From Liriodendron chinense (Eukaryota; Streptophyta; Magnoliopsida; Magnoliales; Magnoliaceae), in NCBI GenBank assembly GCA_003013855.2, contig PVNU02000127.1, positions 1,612,001 to 1,676,000 on the forward strand: DNA of 64,000 bases, given 5' to 3'. The notes below the pieces were generated by a model, which saw only the letters and a list, made by a program, of their open reading frames with translations, had not been told where the DNA came from and searched no databases. The position numbers were made by a program, and so were the translations under genes. Of this stretch, positions 45,574 to 57,539 are shown piece after piece (within the stretch, counting starts at the first letter, position 1; the number at the start of each line of letters is the position of its first letter).

Positions 45574-45912
45574 TTTGTTGTAAAGAACTTCATTTTTTCT
45601 AAACAAATAAGCTAAAATACATAATAATTATTATTTTAACATTCAAGTATTTTAAATTCAAACATCAAATTTCAAACATTATAAGTTTACTTAACTAAAG
45701 TATAACAAAATTATAAGTAACTTGTATATAGATCGGGTTCAGGTTGGGTCGGGCAACCCGAGACCTCAACCCAAGCCCAACCCAAACTTCATCGGGTTGG
45801 AGTTTTCATAGCCCAAGCTCGAGATCGGGTTTGAAATTTTCTGCCCAAGCCCAACCCAATGTCGGGTCGGTCACAGGTCGGTCGGGTTGAACCCGGCCGA
45901 CTTTCAGCCCTA
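45304..45912. mobile_element. hAT-like element (TAGGGCTGAAAGTCGG ends), perfect 8-bp duplication
   Basis: The 609-bp element has identical termini for 16 bases (TAGGGCTGAAAGTCGG) and flanks GTGGAGGT at 45296-45303 and 45913-45920. Subterminal regions are packed with GGTTGGG/CAACCC motifs. The core has an AT microsatellite (about 45527-45569). Non-autonomous. Confidence 0.92.
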
Positions 45913-46720
45913 GTGGAGGTAGATTTCTCACAAACATGACCGCACAACCTAGCACCTCTTGGGTTCGGGTCCTTGCCTCATTGGTAGAGTCTGCAAAGTT
46001 TAAAAAAGGGGTCTCGGTCTAGAAACTCATTAGTAGTGAAAATCTACACTGCTGACTAGGTGAGTGTGTTGTGTGACTGACTGGATGGGTGCGTTGCATG
46101 ACTGACCAAAAAAAACCCCTGCGCCTCTTTGCTCTCACCTTGATTTATTCATATAAGAAAAGGCACTAAGAGAATCTTTTATTAGTTTTAGACCCTTTCA
46201 AAAATATTTCCATGGTGGTGACTCTTGGTTTCAACTGTACGCATAGTATAGCTGTATAGCAATTCAAACGGTCCAAATCACTGTGGATGGTGGGTCACTT
46301 GGTTTCAAAACAATACACATGGCGTAGCTGTCAAGCAAACCAAACCGTCCACATTGTTGATTATTCAGGAATGGTACCCACAGTGAGGAAGGGCACTCTC
46401 ATTGCGATTTCTAGTCTCACAACACATCACGGGCCATGATTGACTCCGATCTCTGATTTTTCACTTATTACACGTAAGTGGGCCCCATGATGTGCTCGTG
46501 TAAGCTTATTCTAAAAGGACTTGTAAGGAACCGACATCAAGTACCGTACAAGTGAGGCTGTCATTGCATTACGTGAGCCCCACGATAATGATGGGATGCC
46601 TTAAAATGAGAATTTTATGAAATCTTAAGGTAGGCCACATCATAGAAAGAAGGGATAAAACTACGAAAACCTCTAAAATCAAGGGGTGGCCCACTTGATG
46701 CTATGATCAGCCTGTTTTCT
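45913..46720. other. Spacer with SINE tail and a short direct duplication
   Basis: A SINE-like 3' end GGGTGCGTTGCATGACTGAC plus A-tail occurs at about 46085-46116. A diverged direct repeat (TTGGTTTCAA...TAGCTGT...AACCGTCC) lies at about 46226-46285 and 46300-46355. No gene. Confidence 0.45.
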
Positions 46721-47216
46721 TAAAAACGGATTGCGTACTGAGTTACTCAGGACACTCTTATCTACTAAGTAAACTCAGTTGGGCCCACTGTAAATGTATG
46801 TGGTTTAATTACGCCGTCCATCCGAGCTCATTTACGTCGTTGAAACCAAAATTGTAGCATATCCAAAACTCAAGTAGACCATACATTAGGAAACCGTGGG
46901 TATAATGATTTCCACGGTTGAAACCTTTCTAGGATCGGCTGGTGATGTTTATTTGTCATCCAGCCTGTTCACAAGATCACAAAGACATTGATGAATGGAA
47001 AAAACAAATCAGCTTGAACCCTGGCTCCCAAGAATTTTTCAACGGTACATTGTTCAATTCACATTGTTTTCACTGGTGTGGTCCACTTAAAATTTTTTAT
47101 ATGCTTATTTTTTGTTTCAAGCCATCAAATTATCTATTGAAATGGATGAACGGAGTGGATAAAACACATAAATCACAGTGGACTCCGTAGAGTTTACTCA
47201 GTACGCAATCCGCTTC
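46721..47216. mobile_element. Mutator-like MITE, perfect 9-bp target duplication
   Basis: The 496-bp element is flanked by CTGTTTTCT (46712-46720 and 47217-47225). Arms share CGGATTGCGTACTGAGT, then CAGTTGGGCCCACTG and inverted counterparts. No ORF. Confidence 0.85.
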
Positions 47217-47982
47217 CTGTTTTCTTTTGGCTTCCAACGTTCATGGTGCAACCCAGCTATAGACAGGTCGACCTCCACGCACACGCCCAAGGGCGGCCCC
47301 TCGGTTGATACGTGTGGAATAAGCTTTTTCTACAGGGACTCGAGAAGGAACCTTTCGGAATGACCGTATACGTGTAAGAGAGGCAGCTGTTACTATCTGT
47401 CCGCGGTCAGGGACTGACCCTCCATCGCATGCCGCGTCTGCTTTGATACCTTCAACGTTGGATTTTACGGCACTTCCATCTTCGGTGGGCCCTACCACTA
47501 TCTCTCGTGGCTCTCCTTCCTCGACAATGACACGTCGACGTGATTTGAATTTTCCTTTGCAGATACATGCGACTTACAAATGCACCTCTCCTAACGTCAC
47601 GCACAAGCGCTCGGGGAATGCCAATGTGGCGCACGTGTAAGGTATCAGGCCCGTTCGATAGGGATCCCATGGCTGAATAGTGGCGTAGACAAGAACAATA
47701 GCTGGCTACAGAATAAAAAAGAAAACAGTTAAACAACGGTAAAAAAAATAATACGTGTGGCTCCGGACCTTAAGCAAGAGCCCATCCCCATCTAGGATCT
47801 GTGATGAACAGCCGCGATCTATTACAGTGCTTGCCACTTCAGAGGTGTGGACCGTAGCTTTTGGCTTTTGGAATTTGGCGCATTCAAGTAGAATTGCTAT
47901 TATGAGCATCCAGGACGGGGTAACGTTATTATGGAAAGGTATCAGGATCAGAAGGCGGTCCCCCCTCAGACGCGGATCGGTC
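47217..47982. other. Gene-free stretch
   Basis: Slightly GC-richer than its surroundings, with modest open frames on both strands (47241-47498 minus, 47443-47640 plus) that show no domain. No repeat ends are seen. Confidence 0.35.
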
Positions 47983-48323
47983 ACAGGAAGTTCCTGTAGC
48001 CGGAAGCTGTGTGTGGTCCACAGAGATACCCGTGATAAATCCACTCCGTCCATCAATTTTTCAATACCACACGAGGACAGGAGCCTAGAAGTTAGTATGA
48101 TACAAAACTCAGGTCGGCGACACTACACGAAAGAGCAGGGATTGGACGTTTCGGTTCCTACTGTTTCGTGCTTTGCGGTTCACATTTTTTTATTTTTTTA
48201 TCTACCTCATTCTTAAAATCATTTACTATTGTGGTCATGGAAAACTGATGGACGGAGTGGATTTTTCGCAGGAATCTCTGTGGATCCTGTACAGCTTACG
48301 GCTATAGGAACTTCTCGGCAAGA
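47983..48323. mobile_element. Mutator-like MITE with GGAAGTTCCT ends
   Basis: Left AGGAAGTTCCTGTAGCCGGA and inverted right GAGAAGTTCCTATAGCCGTA, continuing to CACAGAGAT and AAATCCACTCCGTCCATCA on both arms. No clear target duplication. Confidence 0.65.
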
Positions 48324-48984
48324 ATTCAGAACAACTTTGATACTCAGGCAGAATGTGATGGTCAAGACGCAGCCGTTTAGAAATTGCAAACGTAGAATAT
48401 AGTTAGTTTAAGAAAAACGGTTCGAGGAGCCTTTCCAGATGTATCATGAAAAATATTACTCTTATTTGATCATTTCCCTATCCGATTGGTAGATTGGTGG
48501 ACATAAATGGAATGGACGAGAATGAAAAATATTCAGTCTTATTTTATCAAACAAGTGTCAGAAGATCAGAGGTTAGGATTGTCCAATCAATTTCATTTTC
48601 GCACTATGCAATAGATACAGCGAATAACACAATTTAGTCGGTTCAACGTCAGCTCATCTATGCCGCGCATGCAACTTTCAGTGTGCCCGTGCATCAAACG
48701 CTATACAAATCCAGAGCATATTACGCAAAACCGCATAGTCATGCACAACACGACCACACCTGTTGACCGGTCACAGCCCATGGCCGACCGTTCGGTTGCA
48801 TTGTAAAAACTATCTAAGAGAATTCTGCTTAAAATCAACCCACTTTACCTCAAATACTGCTGGTCGGCTCAACCGGTCTAAAGACTCCAAAAATTGTCTA
48901 GAGACTTACCTGTGCGAATGCGTCCAAAAAATGACCGATTGATGGAATCAATTTTTGCACAGTTTAAAGTCTCCACCAAAAGAA
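48324..48984. other. Gene-free stretch
   Basis: No exon, repeat terminus or RNA gene recognised. Confidence 0.3.
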
Positions 48985-50490
48985 ACATACTAATTTGACA
49001 ATCCAAATCTAACGTCCATAAACGATGTAAATGGTCACTGAGAACAACATTGATCAAGATGACGGGTGGTCGGTTGGATGGCAAATAAACATCATGGTGG
49101 TTCATAGGAAAGTTTCAACAGTGAAATTCATTATCACCACTGCTTCAGGTGGTGTGGTGCACTTGAGCCTTGAATTTAGCTAAATTTTGGTCCTATACAT
49201 TTCGGCTAAATAAATGGACGGTGTGGATAAAATCCATACATCACGGTGGTCACTCAAAGCTTCTTCTCGTTCTTAGCTGGAGACGAGCAGGGGTACATTA
49301 GAAACCGACCCATCATCTTAGAAAGGGACCCAAATTGCATCCTACCACCGATGGTCTCCAGCTGGGAACGGGCAGGAGCTCCAAATGGCCACTGTGATGT
49401 CCACACCGTTTATCCATTTCGGCGTGACAGTTCAGGTAATGGTCCTAAACATGAGGTAAATCTAGGACACATGTCAACCACACAATGAGGGTTAAATTCT
49501 TACCCTTGAAAACTTCCAGGGGCTACGAAAGTGATGTCCATACCGTTTATCCATTTGGGCGTGACATTTCAGGTAATGGTCCCAAACATGAGGCAAATCT
49601 AGGACACATGTGAACCATGATTGAAAACTTCTTAGGAGCTGATATTTGTGTTTTTTTCTTCATTCAGGTCTATGTAACTTTATGAATAGGTTGGGTGACA
49701 AATAAACATCATGGTGAGCCTAGGAAAGTTTCAACGGTGAGAATCATTACCACCACTCTTTCTTGTGGTGTAGTCAACTTGAGCCTTGGATTTACCTAAA
49801 TTGTGATCCCTTCACATAAAATGAGCAAATAGAAATGGATGGACGGTGTGGATAAAACCAATACATTACGGTAGCCACTCCATTCCTAGTTGGAGACAGG
49901 CAGGAAAGGGACGCCGAATGCGTCCTACCACCGCTGCCCGTCTCCTGTTGGGAACGGGCAGGAGCTTTGAATGGCCACCTTGTTGTATGAGTTTTATCTA
50001 TACCATTCATCTATGATCAAAATTTAGCTAAATCCAAGACTCCACCACACCACATGAATGAAGCCGTGGTGATAATGATTCTCACCGTTGAAACTTTGAA
50101 CCACCTTGATGTTTATTTGTCATTCAGCCTATTCATAAAGTGACATGGACTTGACATGGTTCGGAGGCAAGTCGTTGGTAGACTCTGTGGGTGTGTTGCA
50201 TGACTGAGCAAAAAAAAACAAAAACAAAAAATGGTACATAGACTTGGATCAAGGGAAAAGACAATTATCAGCTCGATTGCCGCAAGAAGTTTTCAACGGT
50301 AAGAATTTAATCTTCATTGTGTGGTTCACCTGTCTTGGATCTGCCTCATTTTTATGTTTGTTTCCTGAAATGATATGGAGAGATGGGGCGGACGGTGGGG
50401 ATAAAACCCATACATCATAGTGGCCACTCGGAGCTCCTGCTCGTTCCCAGCTGGAGACGGGCATCGGTAGGACGCAATCCGCGTTCGTTT
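48985..50490. mobile_element. Cluster of three related Mutator-like MITEs
   Basis: Terminal blocks recur in alternating orientation: AGCTGGAGACGAGCAGG (about 49266), inverted CTCCAGCTGGGAACGGGCAGG (49360), TTGGAGACAGGCAGG (49890), TCTCCTGTTGGGAACGGGCAGG (49930), and CCAGCTGGAGACGGGCATCG (50448) followed by GGACGCAATCCGCGT. This suggests back-to-back elements at about 48985-49310, 49335-49920 and 49914-50490. A SINE-like tail lies at about 50188-50230. Confidence 0.55.
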
Positions 50491-51326
50491 CTAACGGCCA
50501 TCCGGCAATTAATAGCATTCAAACGCTTCTCCCGAGATTCAAAAACGTAGACATTTCTTCCTGATACCATGTTAAGCAACCTGTTACTTTGTAAGCTCGT
50601 GCCATTAGAGGACGGTGGATCAATGTAAAGGGCCTTTAACACACAGTACCATATTACCCAATCAGATTTCTTTGTACCTTATTATTGTGGCCCACCAATG
50701 ATGGGTCCACTATGGATTGAGCTGCCCAAAATCATCCAGAGAAATGATCACCTACAACCCATAAATACAAGCTGTTGTAGGTGCTCATTCCTCTCATTCA
50801 TCCATTAAAATGCAAACATGAACCTGAAACAACAAGACAACTGAAAAGAAAAATATCTTGAACTAGGACATTAATATCCTCATTATTACAGCCTCTTACA
50901 AAAACCACTGCTTATTCATTTATTATCATGAAGGGAGAAGAGCAAGGGCAAAGCACCCAAAGAGAAAGAGCCTCATGGCACACGTGTTGTCCATTCATCA
51001 GGTGGATCCTGTTGTTAACATGTCTTGGCCCCAGACATCAGGCTTGTCTGTCGATCAGCTGTACCACACATGTAATGATGGAAAATGGCACGTATTCAAC
51101 GTGTGCATGTGCAGCTCATGTGATAAACTGACTAGCCTGATTTTTTTTTTTTTAAGGCCAGGACCTGATAAGGGTGGTCAACACACTTGATGAACGGCCT
51201 GGAACTTGCACACGTACGTAAGCCCCATTCATATTTCTCTTCATGGGTACTTCACAAGTAGGGAAATGTCGTCGAATTTGGGTTTTTTTCAGAACGCCCA
51301 TTCTGATTGATCAGATGGTCATGTGA
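50491..51326. other. GLK 3' flank, no other gene seen
   Basis: The GLK 3' untranslated region should lie here on the minus strand. I see no unambiguous polyadenylation signal and no further exon. Confidence 0.4.
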
Positions 51327-53456
51327 TCAAGCACAAGAAGGTGGTACTTTTGGAATTCCTTTACGTTGAAGTTCCACCAACACACCATCCAAAGAAGGGG
51401 GCTTCAGCCCAAGAGGAAGTGGCAGCCATGGCTTTTCTAAAACATCTTCAAGAGCTGCATCTACGATCTCTTTTGACTGTTAACATCACAAAGCAACATA
51501 TATATATGAGCACACGTCCATGTACATATGCTGTCCAAAGTTATTAAATATCTCATTCAAGACATATATGCATGTGCACCATGAGATAAATGCATATAAG
51601 ATTTGCAGGCTTGCACACACGTGAATGTAGCATGTGGGCACATGCACATGCATGCATGGTCATGCTTGGGTACATGATTGAAGAACTGCTAATGAAGGAA
51701 GAGGTTTGCTCGAATTCATCCCACCGTATTGCAATGAGAAGGGCGTATAGAGCTGTTTTATGAGAGCTATGGTACACCTGCATGCGTATAAGGCAGCTCA
51801 TGTACATGCCGTGCCAGTATGGCACGTGCCCACGAGATCTAATCCATCCATTGGAGAGGTTCCAGTATATCGATGCCCTGGCCGAAGAATCAGGTCCACT
51901 AAAGATCATTTGGCTGTAGTTTTTTTTAAGCCGGCCAATTCCCCACCTATTCCTAACATCTTGCCCGACTGGATGAGTATACCATACTAAGCCCACACAC
52001 GTGTACAAGTCAGCTAAGGCACCCGCCACCACATATGCCAGTGTAGAAGAAATGTAATATCCAAGCCGTCCATCAGAAGGGTACCACTTATAGCTGAAAC
52101 ATGTGAGTGCTCTTCGCGTGTAATGGGCAGACTTGATACATGGATAGACAATCACCAATCTGGACTGTCCATATTGTTGTTTAACCCACTTTAAAAGCTC
52201 GATATCTTTTGTTTGAACTATCATGAGTTTCCCCAGCCATGGATAGGATGGCTATGGTCATCTCATCGAAATGGTTCCTCGGAGACATAAGCTGTCCAAA
52301 TTGACTCTATTAAATGGACAGTTCATATCGATTACCTTCTTATCTAAACCGTCCATTTTTATCGCAATGTTCTGATGGAAAAGTTCATATGATTAGTGGA
52401 CACTTTCATGCTCGCCCAAGGTAAGTGGGTGATAACCTAATACACAATCCAGACCGATGATTTAACTGACACGTTTAAAAGTCCGGGCAGTAAGACATTA
52501 ATTGCTTGGGCGTGTTTGGCGCATGGTATTAGAAGGGATGGGATGGTATTAGGTGAGCTTAACATCATTTATTGCACAATGATTACATGTCTTGTGATCC
52601 CATGGTATTTCCATATCCAATCCCATGTTTGGGATCAAATACTTACCATGGAAAAACCATTAGATTAAGCAAAATCCCGTTTGGCGGACCATGGAATTGC
52701 AATCAAAGGACTAAATTCACAACGGATGTCCGTCACTTGAACATGTATATAACCATAGCGTCATGTATAAAGGACTTATATGGATGGACGGCATGGATAA
52801 AACAAATGCATCAATGTGGGGCCCACATGTGTGGGATTTTGAAATCCCATAGAAATCCCACATGGGATCCAGTGCAATTCCATCCCACCTAATCCCAAGC
52901 CTCCCATCCTTCCCAAACATCATATGGAATTTGCACGAACCAAATGCAATTCCATCCCACCAAATCCCATCTAATACCATGCCCCAAACACCCCCTTATG
53001 TGTTCAGTCCAGGTTAAACATCAAGACTGTAGCGTGGATATCTTCAAGACTGCAGATAAAGCATCAAAATAAGGTATCTTCAAAAGGAGAAAATAGAGTG
53101 GATATCTCACCGGATGGGAGTCGAATGGAAGGTTGAGATCAAATGGCCCACTTGCGATGGGAATGCTGTTGCCTGCTCTATACATTGCGTGGGGTGGGAA
53201 ACCCGGAACAGGCCTCTGCATTGAATTTTTATTTTTTTATTATTTTCTGAAATGCAGTAAACTGAGCACTTTGATGCAAACCATGCAATTGATAAAAAGG
53301 GAAGTGAAGTGAAAGTAAAAGCATATACCGGTGTCGTCAATGGCTGAGAGAAGCAAGGAGTTCCTTGTGTGAGAGCACTTGCTACCCACGCTCCTTTAGG
53401 GCTCTGAAACATGAGACCCACGTTTAGATAGATAGATAGAAAGATGGATAGATACT

Positions 53457-53495
<39 letters not shown>

Positions 53496-53694
53496 CTTTG
53501 TCCCTGTGCGCGTGTGTGAAACATGCCCTTCTGTCTATATGCTTGAGAGGGGGAGGGGGGGCTTTGTCCCTGTGCGCGTGTGTGAAACATGCCCTTCTGT
53601 CTATATGCTTGCGGTGGGGAGGGGGGGCTTGTGTCTGTATGCTTGAGTATGCGGTTGCATTTGCATTTGCATGTGCGTGCGTGCGTGTTTGTGC

Positions 53695-53761
<67 letters not shown>

Positions 53762-53896
53762 GGCCTCGTGTCTGCATGCTGGAGTGTGCATGTTTGTGTG
53801 TGTGTGTGGGGGGGGGGGGGGGGGGTGCGGCCTTGTGTCTGTATGCTTGAGTATGCATTTGCATGTGCATGCGTGCGTGCGTGCGTGTGCGTGTGC

Positions 53897-53933
<37 letters not shown>

Positions 53934-55392
53934 CACGTTGGTGTAAGGGGTGCTGCCAATAAGAAGGATCTGGTGGTGGTGCTGCCCACGGTGGCCGCAG
54001 CGGCGGATGGGAGTGAACTAGATGCTTAGGCCACATATTTACCAAAGGCTGATCTACAGTTGGATGTCCCCACACGTGCAACGGCCTGAAAGGCTGGACG
54101 GTGGTGGGGGGAGGGAAACCCATTGTAGGTGCAACCCATGGACTCACCTCCCTTTTGCTTCCACCACCATACATTTGCCGTCTTTGGCTCCAGTTCGCCG
54201 CCTCTGCTTCCCTCGCTAGCAGATGCTTCCGATGCGACCGGTATTTCTGCACAACCCCAAATCCACTCTCTTAAAACACACATAGTAATCTCTCTATTCC
54301 ATGCCTAAGATTTTCAAATGGAATGAAATTCTACTTATAACCAATCAATTATGAAAATATTAGCATAGATTTCGAGCATATGGAAATGTTCTGGTACATC
54401 AACTGCTATATAAGCTATTTCTTTCTTTCTACTGGAAAGATGGAAAGAAAAGAAAAACAAACAAAGAACGAAAGCTCTGAGCTCTTGTGAGGACTTCTTG
54501 TGTTTTACGCAAAGCTCTTGTTTGTAATTAATCTAAATGAAGAACAAAAATCTAGGAACTGGGTTTAGACAAGAATCGCAACAAACCCAGCCCTCTCTAG
54601 ACTTTCGAAAGTTAAAGAGAGGAGAGCTTTAAAAACAAATGAAACCCTAAAATCTAGTTTTTCTTTTTTTTCCGTGAAGGTGAGAACATTGTAATCTCTT
54701 TCAATTTTCTTAGTAAGAACAGGTGGCTATTTGAGTTCTTTTTTATATTTCAAGCCAACCCCATGTTTTCAATCCATCAAAAACAAGGTGAGAGAGAGAG
54801 ATGGCTGAGAAAATCTTAACAAAACCAATTTCTTGCCTATAAAAAGATAACAACTGCATTTTTTTTGCTCAGTCCACTAGAAAAATAGCTTTTGGGACAT
54901 CGAGTACAGAATCAGAAAATCATGAAAACGTGCGTAGAAAGAGTTCTCTCTTTCCAATACAAGAGAGAAGAACAAAATAAATCACAAAATAATTTTAGAA
55001 AAAAAATTAGAAAAGAAAAGGCAAAATCTAAAGGTGCAGAAGAACAGTACTTGAAGATGGCTAGCAATGTTATGGCGAGTGAGACAATCAATCCCCATGA
55101 GCTCTAGAATCCTTGAAGGGACTGCCTTATCTACTCCCAGCTGCTCTACTGCTTGTACAAACCTCCGGTGCAGCTCTGGTGTCCAATCCACCTGTACACA
55201 CGCACAATACCCAATTCAGAATAAATAAATAACAAAACACAAGGAATCATGAGAAATGAAAAATCTTTTTTTTGCCGTCCCCAAATCCCTATTCCTTCTC
55301 TTCCCTTCCCTCAAAACGCCTATTGCTCGCGTACGCCATGTTTGTCATGTGGCCCATCTTCATCCAGACCATCCATCTCATTGGATAGCTCG

Positions 55393-55423
<31 letters not shown>

Positions 55424-55623
55424 GCACACCAATACCGGCAGCTCATGTTAGCATACCCAACCCCCCGCCTTGATAGCACAAAACCGAATAAAGAAAAACC
55501 CAGAAGAAGAAGAATCACGAAAAAAATAAAATAAAATTGCTAGCATACGCCAAAGGCCGTTACTAGGATACGCCACCATCCATGCCATTGGAGAGTTCTT
55601 TTTATGATTTTCATAATTCATCT

Positions 55624-55658
<35 letters not shown>

Positions 55659-56185
55659 CATAATTCATCTCCCAGAGAGAGAGACCATGGTTGTAGTTGC
55701 ACCCCAATACAACCTGCTCACGTTAGCACACACCCTTGTCTATTTACCTTCACTTTCCTCTTGCCTTGAGACCCTTTGGACTGCGGTTTTGCCGGTTTCC
55801 GTCCTCTACCGGCATCTGACGATGCCGAATTCGTCGTCACCACAGACTCCTCCCTCCGATCGTCCTCCACCAACACCTCGTTCGATACCTTCTCACCCTC
55901 CTCTCTCTTCACCAACTCTTTCTCGACCGTCGTTGACGACGAAGGCGACCCATTCACCTCCGAATCCACCGACGAGAACTCGGCAAAGAGTTCTTGGTCC
56001 ATCTCCAAATCCTGCAAGACATCTCCACCGTCGATCTCGACCAAGAGATCATGGAGGTCGATGTCATTGAGAAAGTCCCCAGCTGAGAACTCTTCAGAGA
56101 ATTCGTCGGCTCCGCCGACGAAGAAGCCCGAGATCTCTCCCTCTCTCTCATCCTTGGGGCTTCTAGGAGGTGATACCGAAAGCAT
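51327..56185 (-). CDS. GLK: GOLDEN2-LIKE (GLK) GARP transcription factor, complete, six exons
   Basis: GLK proteins are nuclear activators of chlorophyll-synthesis and photosystem genes during chloroplast development. Exons: 56185-55748, 55191-55051, 54246-53935, 53403-53329, 53215-53111, 51476-51327. All introns are GT-AG and phase 0; the product is 406 residues, close to the usual 400-450. Order of parts: acidic N-terminus (about 15-75, with DFLNDIDLHDLLVEIDGGD); Ser-rich linker; basic KGSQGKRKVK; GARP domain 147-205 (VDWTPELHRRFVQAVEQLG, SRILELMGIDCLTRHNIASH, YRSHRKHLL); the GLK-specific AREAEAANW; Pro-rich region with PLHVWGHPTVDQ; and C-terminal GCT box (KPWLPLPLGLKPPSLD, then PKVPPSCA and TGA). 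The start is the first in-frame ATG (MLSVSPP), matching the ML start typical of GLKs. Only one copy is seen, so GLK1 versus GLK2 cannot be decided. Confidence 0.96.
51477..53110 (-). other. GLK intron 5 (1634 bp), partly a TIR element
   Basis: Donor GTGAGA follows the codons for HP; acceptor TTAACAG precedes SKEIVDAA, the GCT-box exon. The 5' half holds the inverted-repeat element at 52508-52995. The 3' half has a 223-codon open frame (52224-51553) resembling nothing I know, which I treat as chance. Confidence 0.85.
52508..52995. mobile_element. Non-autonomous TIR element in GLK intron 5
   Basis: The left end GGGCGTGTTTGGCGCATGG is inverted at the right as GGGGGTGTTTGGGGCATGG. The interior reads CATCAATGTGGGGCCCAC and contains no coding capacity. 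A related copy lies at 42749-43197. CTT flanks both sides, but the duplication is too short to assign a superfamily (PIF/Harbinger-like possible). Confidence 0.65.
53404..53934 (-). repeat. GLK intron 3: microsatellite and minisatellite block
   Basis: This 531-bp intron is almost entirely simple repeat: AG tracts (about 53459-53492, 53730-53759, 53900-53930), GT tracts (about 53697-53730 and 53794-53808), an 18-G run (53808-53825), and two near-identical copies of a roughly 66-bp unit containing GAAACATGCCCTTCTGTC (about 53495-53620). A shorter CTTGTGTCTGTATGCTTGAG unit recurs at about 53628 and 53832. Its length is a multiple of three and it has no stop in the GLK frame. Confidence 0.9.
54247..55050 (-). 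other. GLK intron 2 (804 bp), no embedded feature seen
   Basis: It interrupts the GARP domain between HLQ and KYRSHRK, the classic position in GLK genes. Donor GTACTG, acceptor GTGCAG. The interior is A/T-rich without a recognisable repeat. Confidence 0.9.
55192..55747 (-). other. GLK intron 1 (556 bp) with two AG/CT microsatellites
   Basis: The intron runs from donor GTAAAT (55747) to acceptor TACAG (55192), between the N-terminal exon and the GARP exon. It holds AG microsatellites near 55391-55420 and 55626-55654. No other feature is evident. Confidence 0.9.
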
Positions 56186-56359
56186 TCCACCATGCAAAGA
56201 TGTTACTTACAATCTTTGCATATCATATGTTAGATGACACTAACATGAACAGTGCTATTTGATTCATGAACTTGGAATTATCAGTGTAATTCAAGAAGAA
56301 AAAAAAAAAAAATCTTGGGTATTTTGGTAATTTGCTGCGGTGTGTAAGTTGAAATGGAG

Positions 56360-56411
56360 TGGGGTTTGGTGTGGCATGGACTTCTGAATATAGAGAAGAG
56401 AGAGAGAGAGA
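56360..56411 (-). promoter_or_regulatory. Possible GLK core promoter (weak TATA plus CT-rich patch)
   Basis: On the minus strand a CT-repeat patch (about 56411-56398) precedes CTATATTC (near 56392-56387), about 200 bases upstream of the ATG. This is compatible with a pyrimidine patch and weak TATA box. No transcript data are available, so it is a guess. Confidence 0.3.
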
Positions 56412-56529
56412 TTGGATCTCAACCACAACTTCTGAGATTTTGTTTCTTGGGTTTGTTTGGACTTGCATTTTTTTTTTTTTTTTCCGGATTCGTGGACGTG
56501 TGTTTTTCAAATTTTTTTAAATTCTGGAA

Positions 56530-56879
56530 GAGTTCGTTCTGCCTCTGTCGGGACTCAGTTGCATCGCGTGTGGCCACACATCATTTGCACCATCGTATTG
56601 TAGTTATTACCAATAAATTATTCCTCCATATTCAGGCTCAGTGATGATCCTAGCCTTTGATTTTTGGAGTTCGATATCACCCGATGAAAACTTTCCTTGA
56701 ATAATTCTTGCAGAGATAATAATGTTGAAAACTAAGCTCAGTGAAAGTTCTGAATGTGTACATAATCGGTATATTACACAACATGAACGGCGCTGATTGT
56801 CTCAAAACTCAACTTGTGGACACCAGTGTGCGGAGACACACACTGGAACCTCTGTCGCGACAGATGCAGAACGAATTCA
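56530..56879. mobile_element. Small TIR element, GTTCTGCNTCTGTCG ends
   Basis: Left TTCGTTCTGCCTCTGTCGGG and inverted right TTCGTTCTGCATCTGTCGCG bound about 350 non-coding bp, upstream of GLK. The family recurs at 62338-62718. Confidence 0.55.
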
Positions 56880-57539
56880 TTTAGAAGAGCTCCAAAATAG
56901 CGCCAGGCGACTGGGGTTGGATAAGGGAAAGAAGCTGGGTCTTGTAGTCCGCGGTGTATTTAAGTTAATTTGAATTCCCGTGGCGGGGTCATAAGTATAG
57001 TTGATCGGAACCGTTCAAAGGCCCAAATGAATTGTTCCAAGAGGTTCGTTTTACAGGAATAAGCTATGGAAAAGTATGAGTACCGTAAAAGTCCTAGCCA
57101 TTTGATCTATGGACTGATAAAATCATTGAAGATCAAAGGCTCACATTAAATTGCAATTCTAGGATCATCTTCACAGAAAAAAAGGACCGTCCGTGGTCAA
57201 ACCATGGTGGGGACTACATTTCTAAGTGGATCTTACACTATACTAAATGGCCCATCTGGGGGAGTACGATTTAGTATAGTGTTCCGAGGACTACCTGCCA
57301 TTTACCCGAATGAAACGGCAAAGCGTCGTGTCTACGAGCACGTGACTCATCTACCACGGCAACGAGAGCGGGATAATTACTGCAATAGCCTTTAGAAGTG
57401 CCTATTTTTACAAAAAAAAAATATTCAATTACTCGTGAGGCTTACCTTTTTACCCTTTCCACGAGAAATTACAAAACTATCGATCGAAAATGCCCCCAAT
57501 GACCACCTGCGTACGTCCACGAAGGGGCGGAAGCCCTCT
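56880..57539. other. Gene-free stretch upstream of GLK
   Basis: No exon, RNA or repeat terminus is recognised. Confidence 0.3.

Noticed and set aside
45957..46000. tRNA-like GGGTTCGGGTCCTTGCC and GGTAGAGTCTGC
   Set aside because: The boxes are in the wrong order and no cloverleaf can be formed; it is more likely part of a SINE-like remnant.
47241..47736. Overlapping frames on both strands as a possible small gene
   Set aside because: No conserved motif, no plausible start context, and both strands are open equally because of base composition.
51553..52224. 223-codon minus-strand open frame
   Set aside because: It sits in GLK intron 5, shows no domain or conserved block, and spans low-complexity TGCATG repeats.
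53444..53902. Plus-strand frame rich in Arg-Glu and Cys-Val repeats
   Set aside because: It is the microsatellite block of GLK intron 3 read on the other strand.
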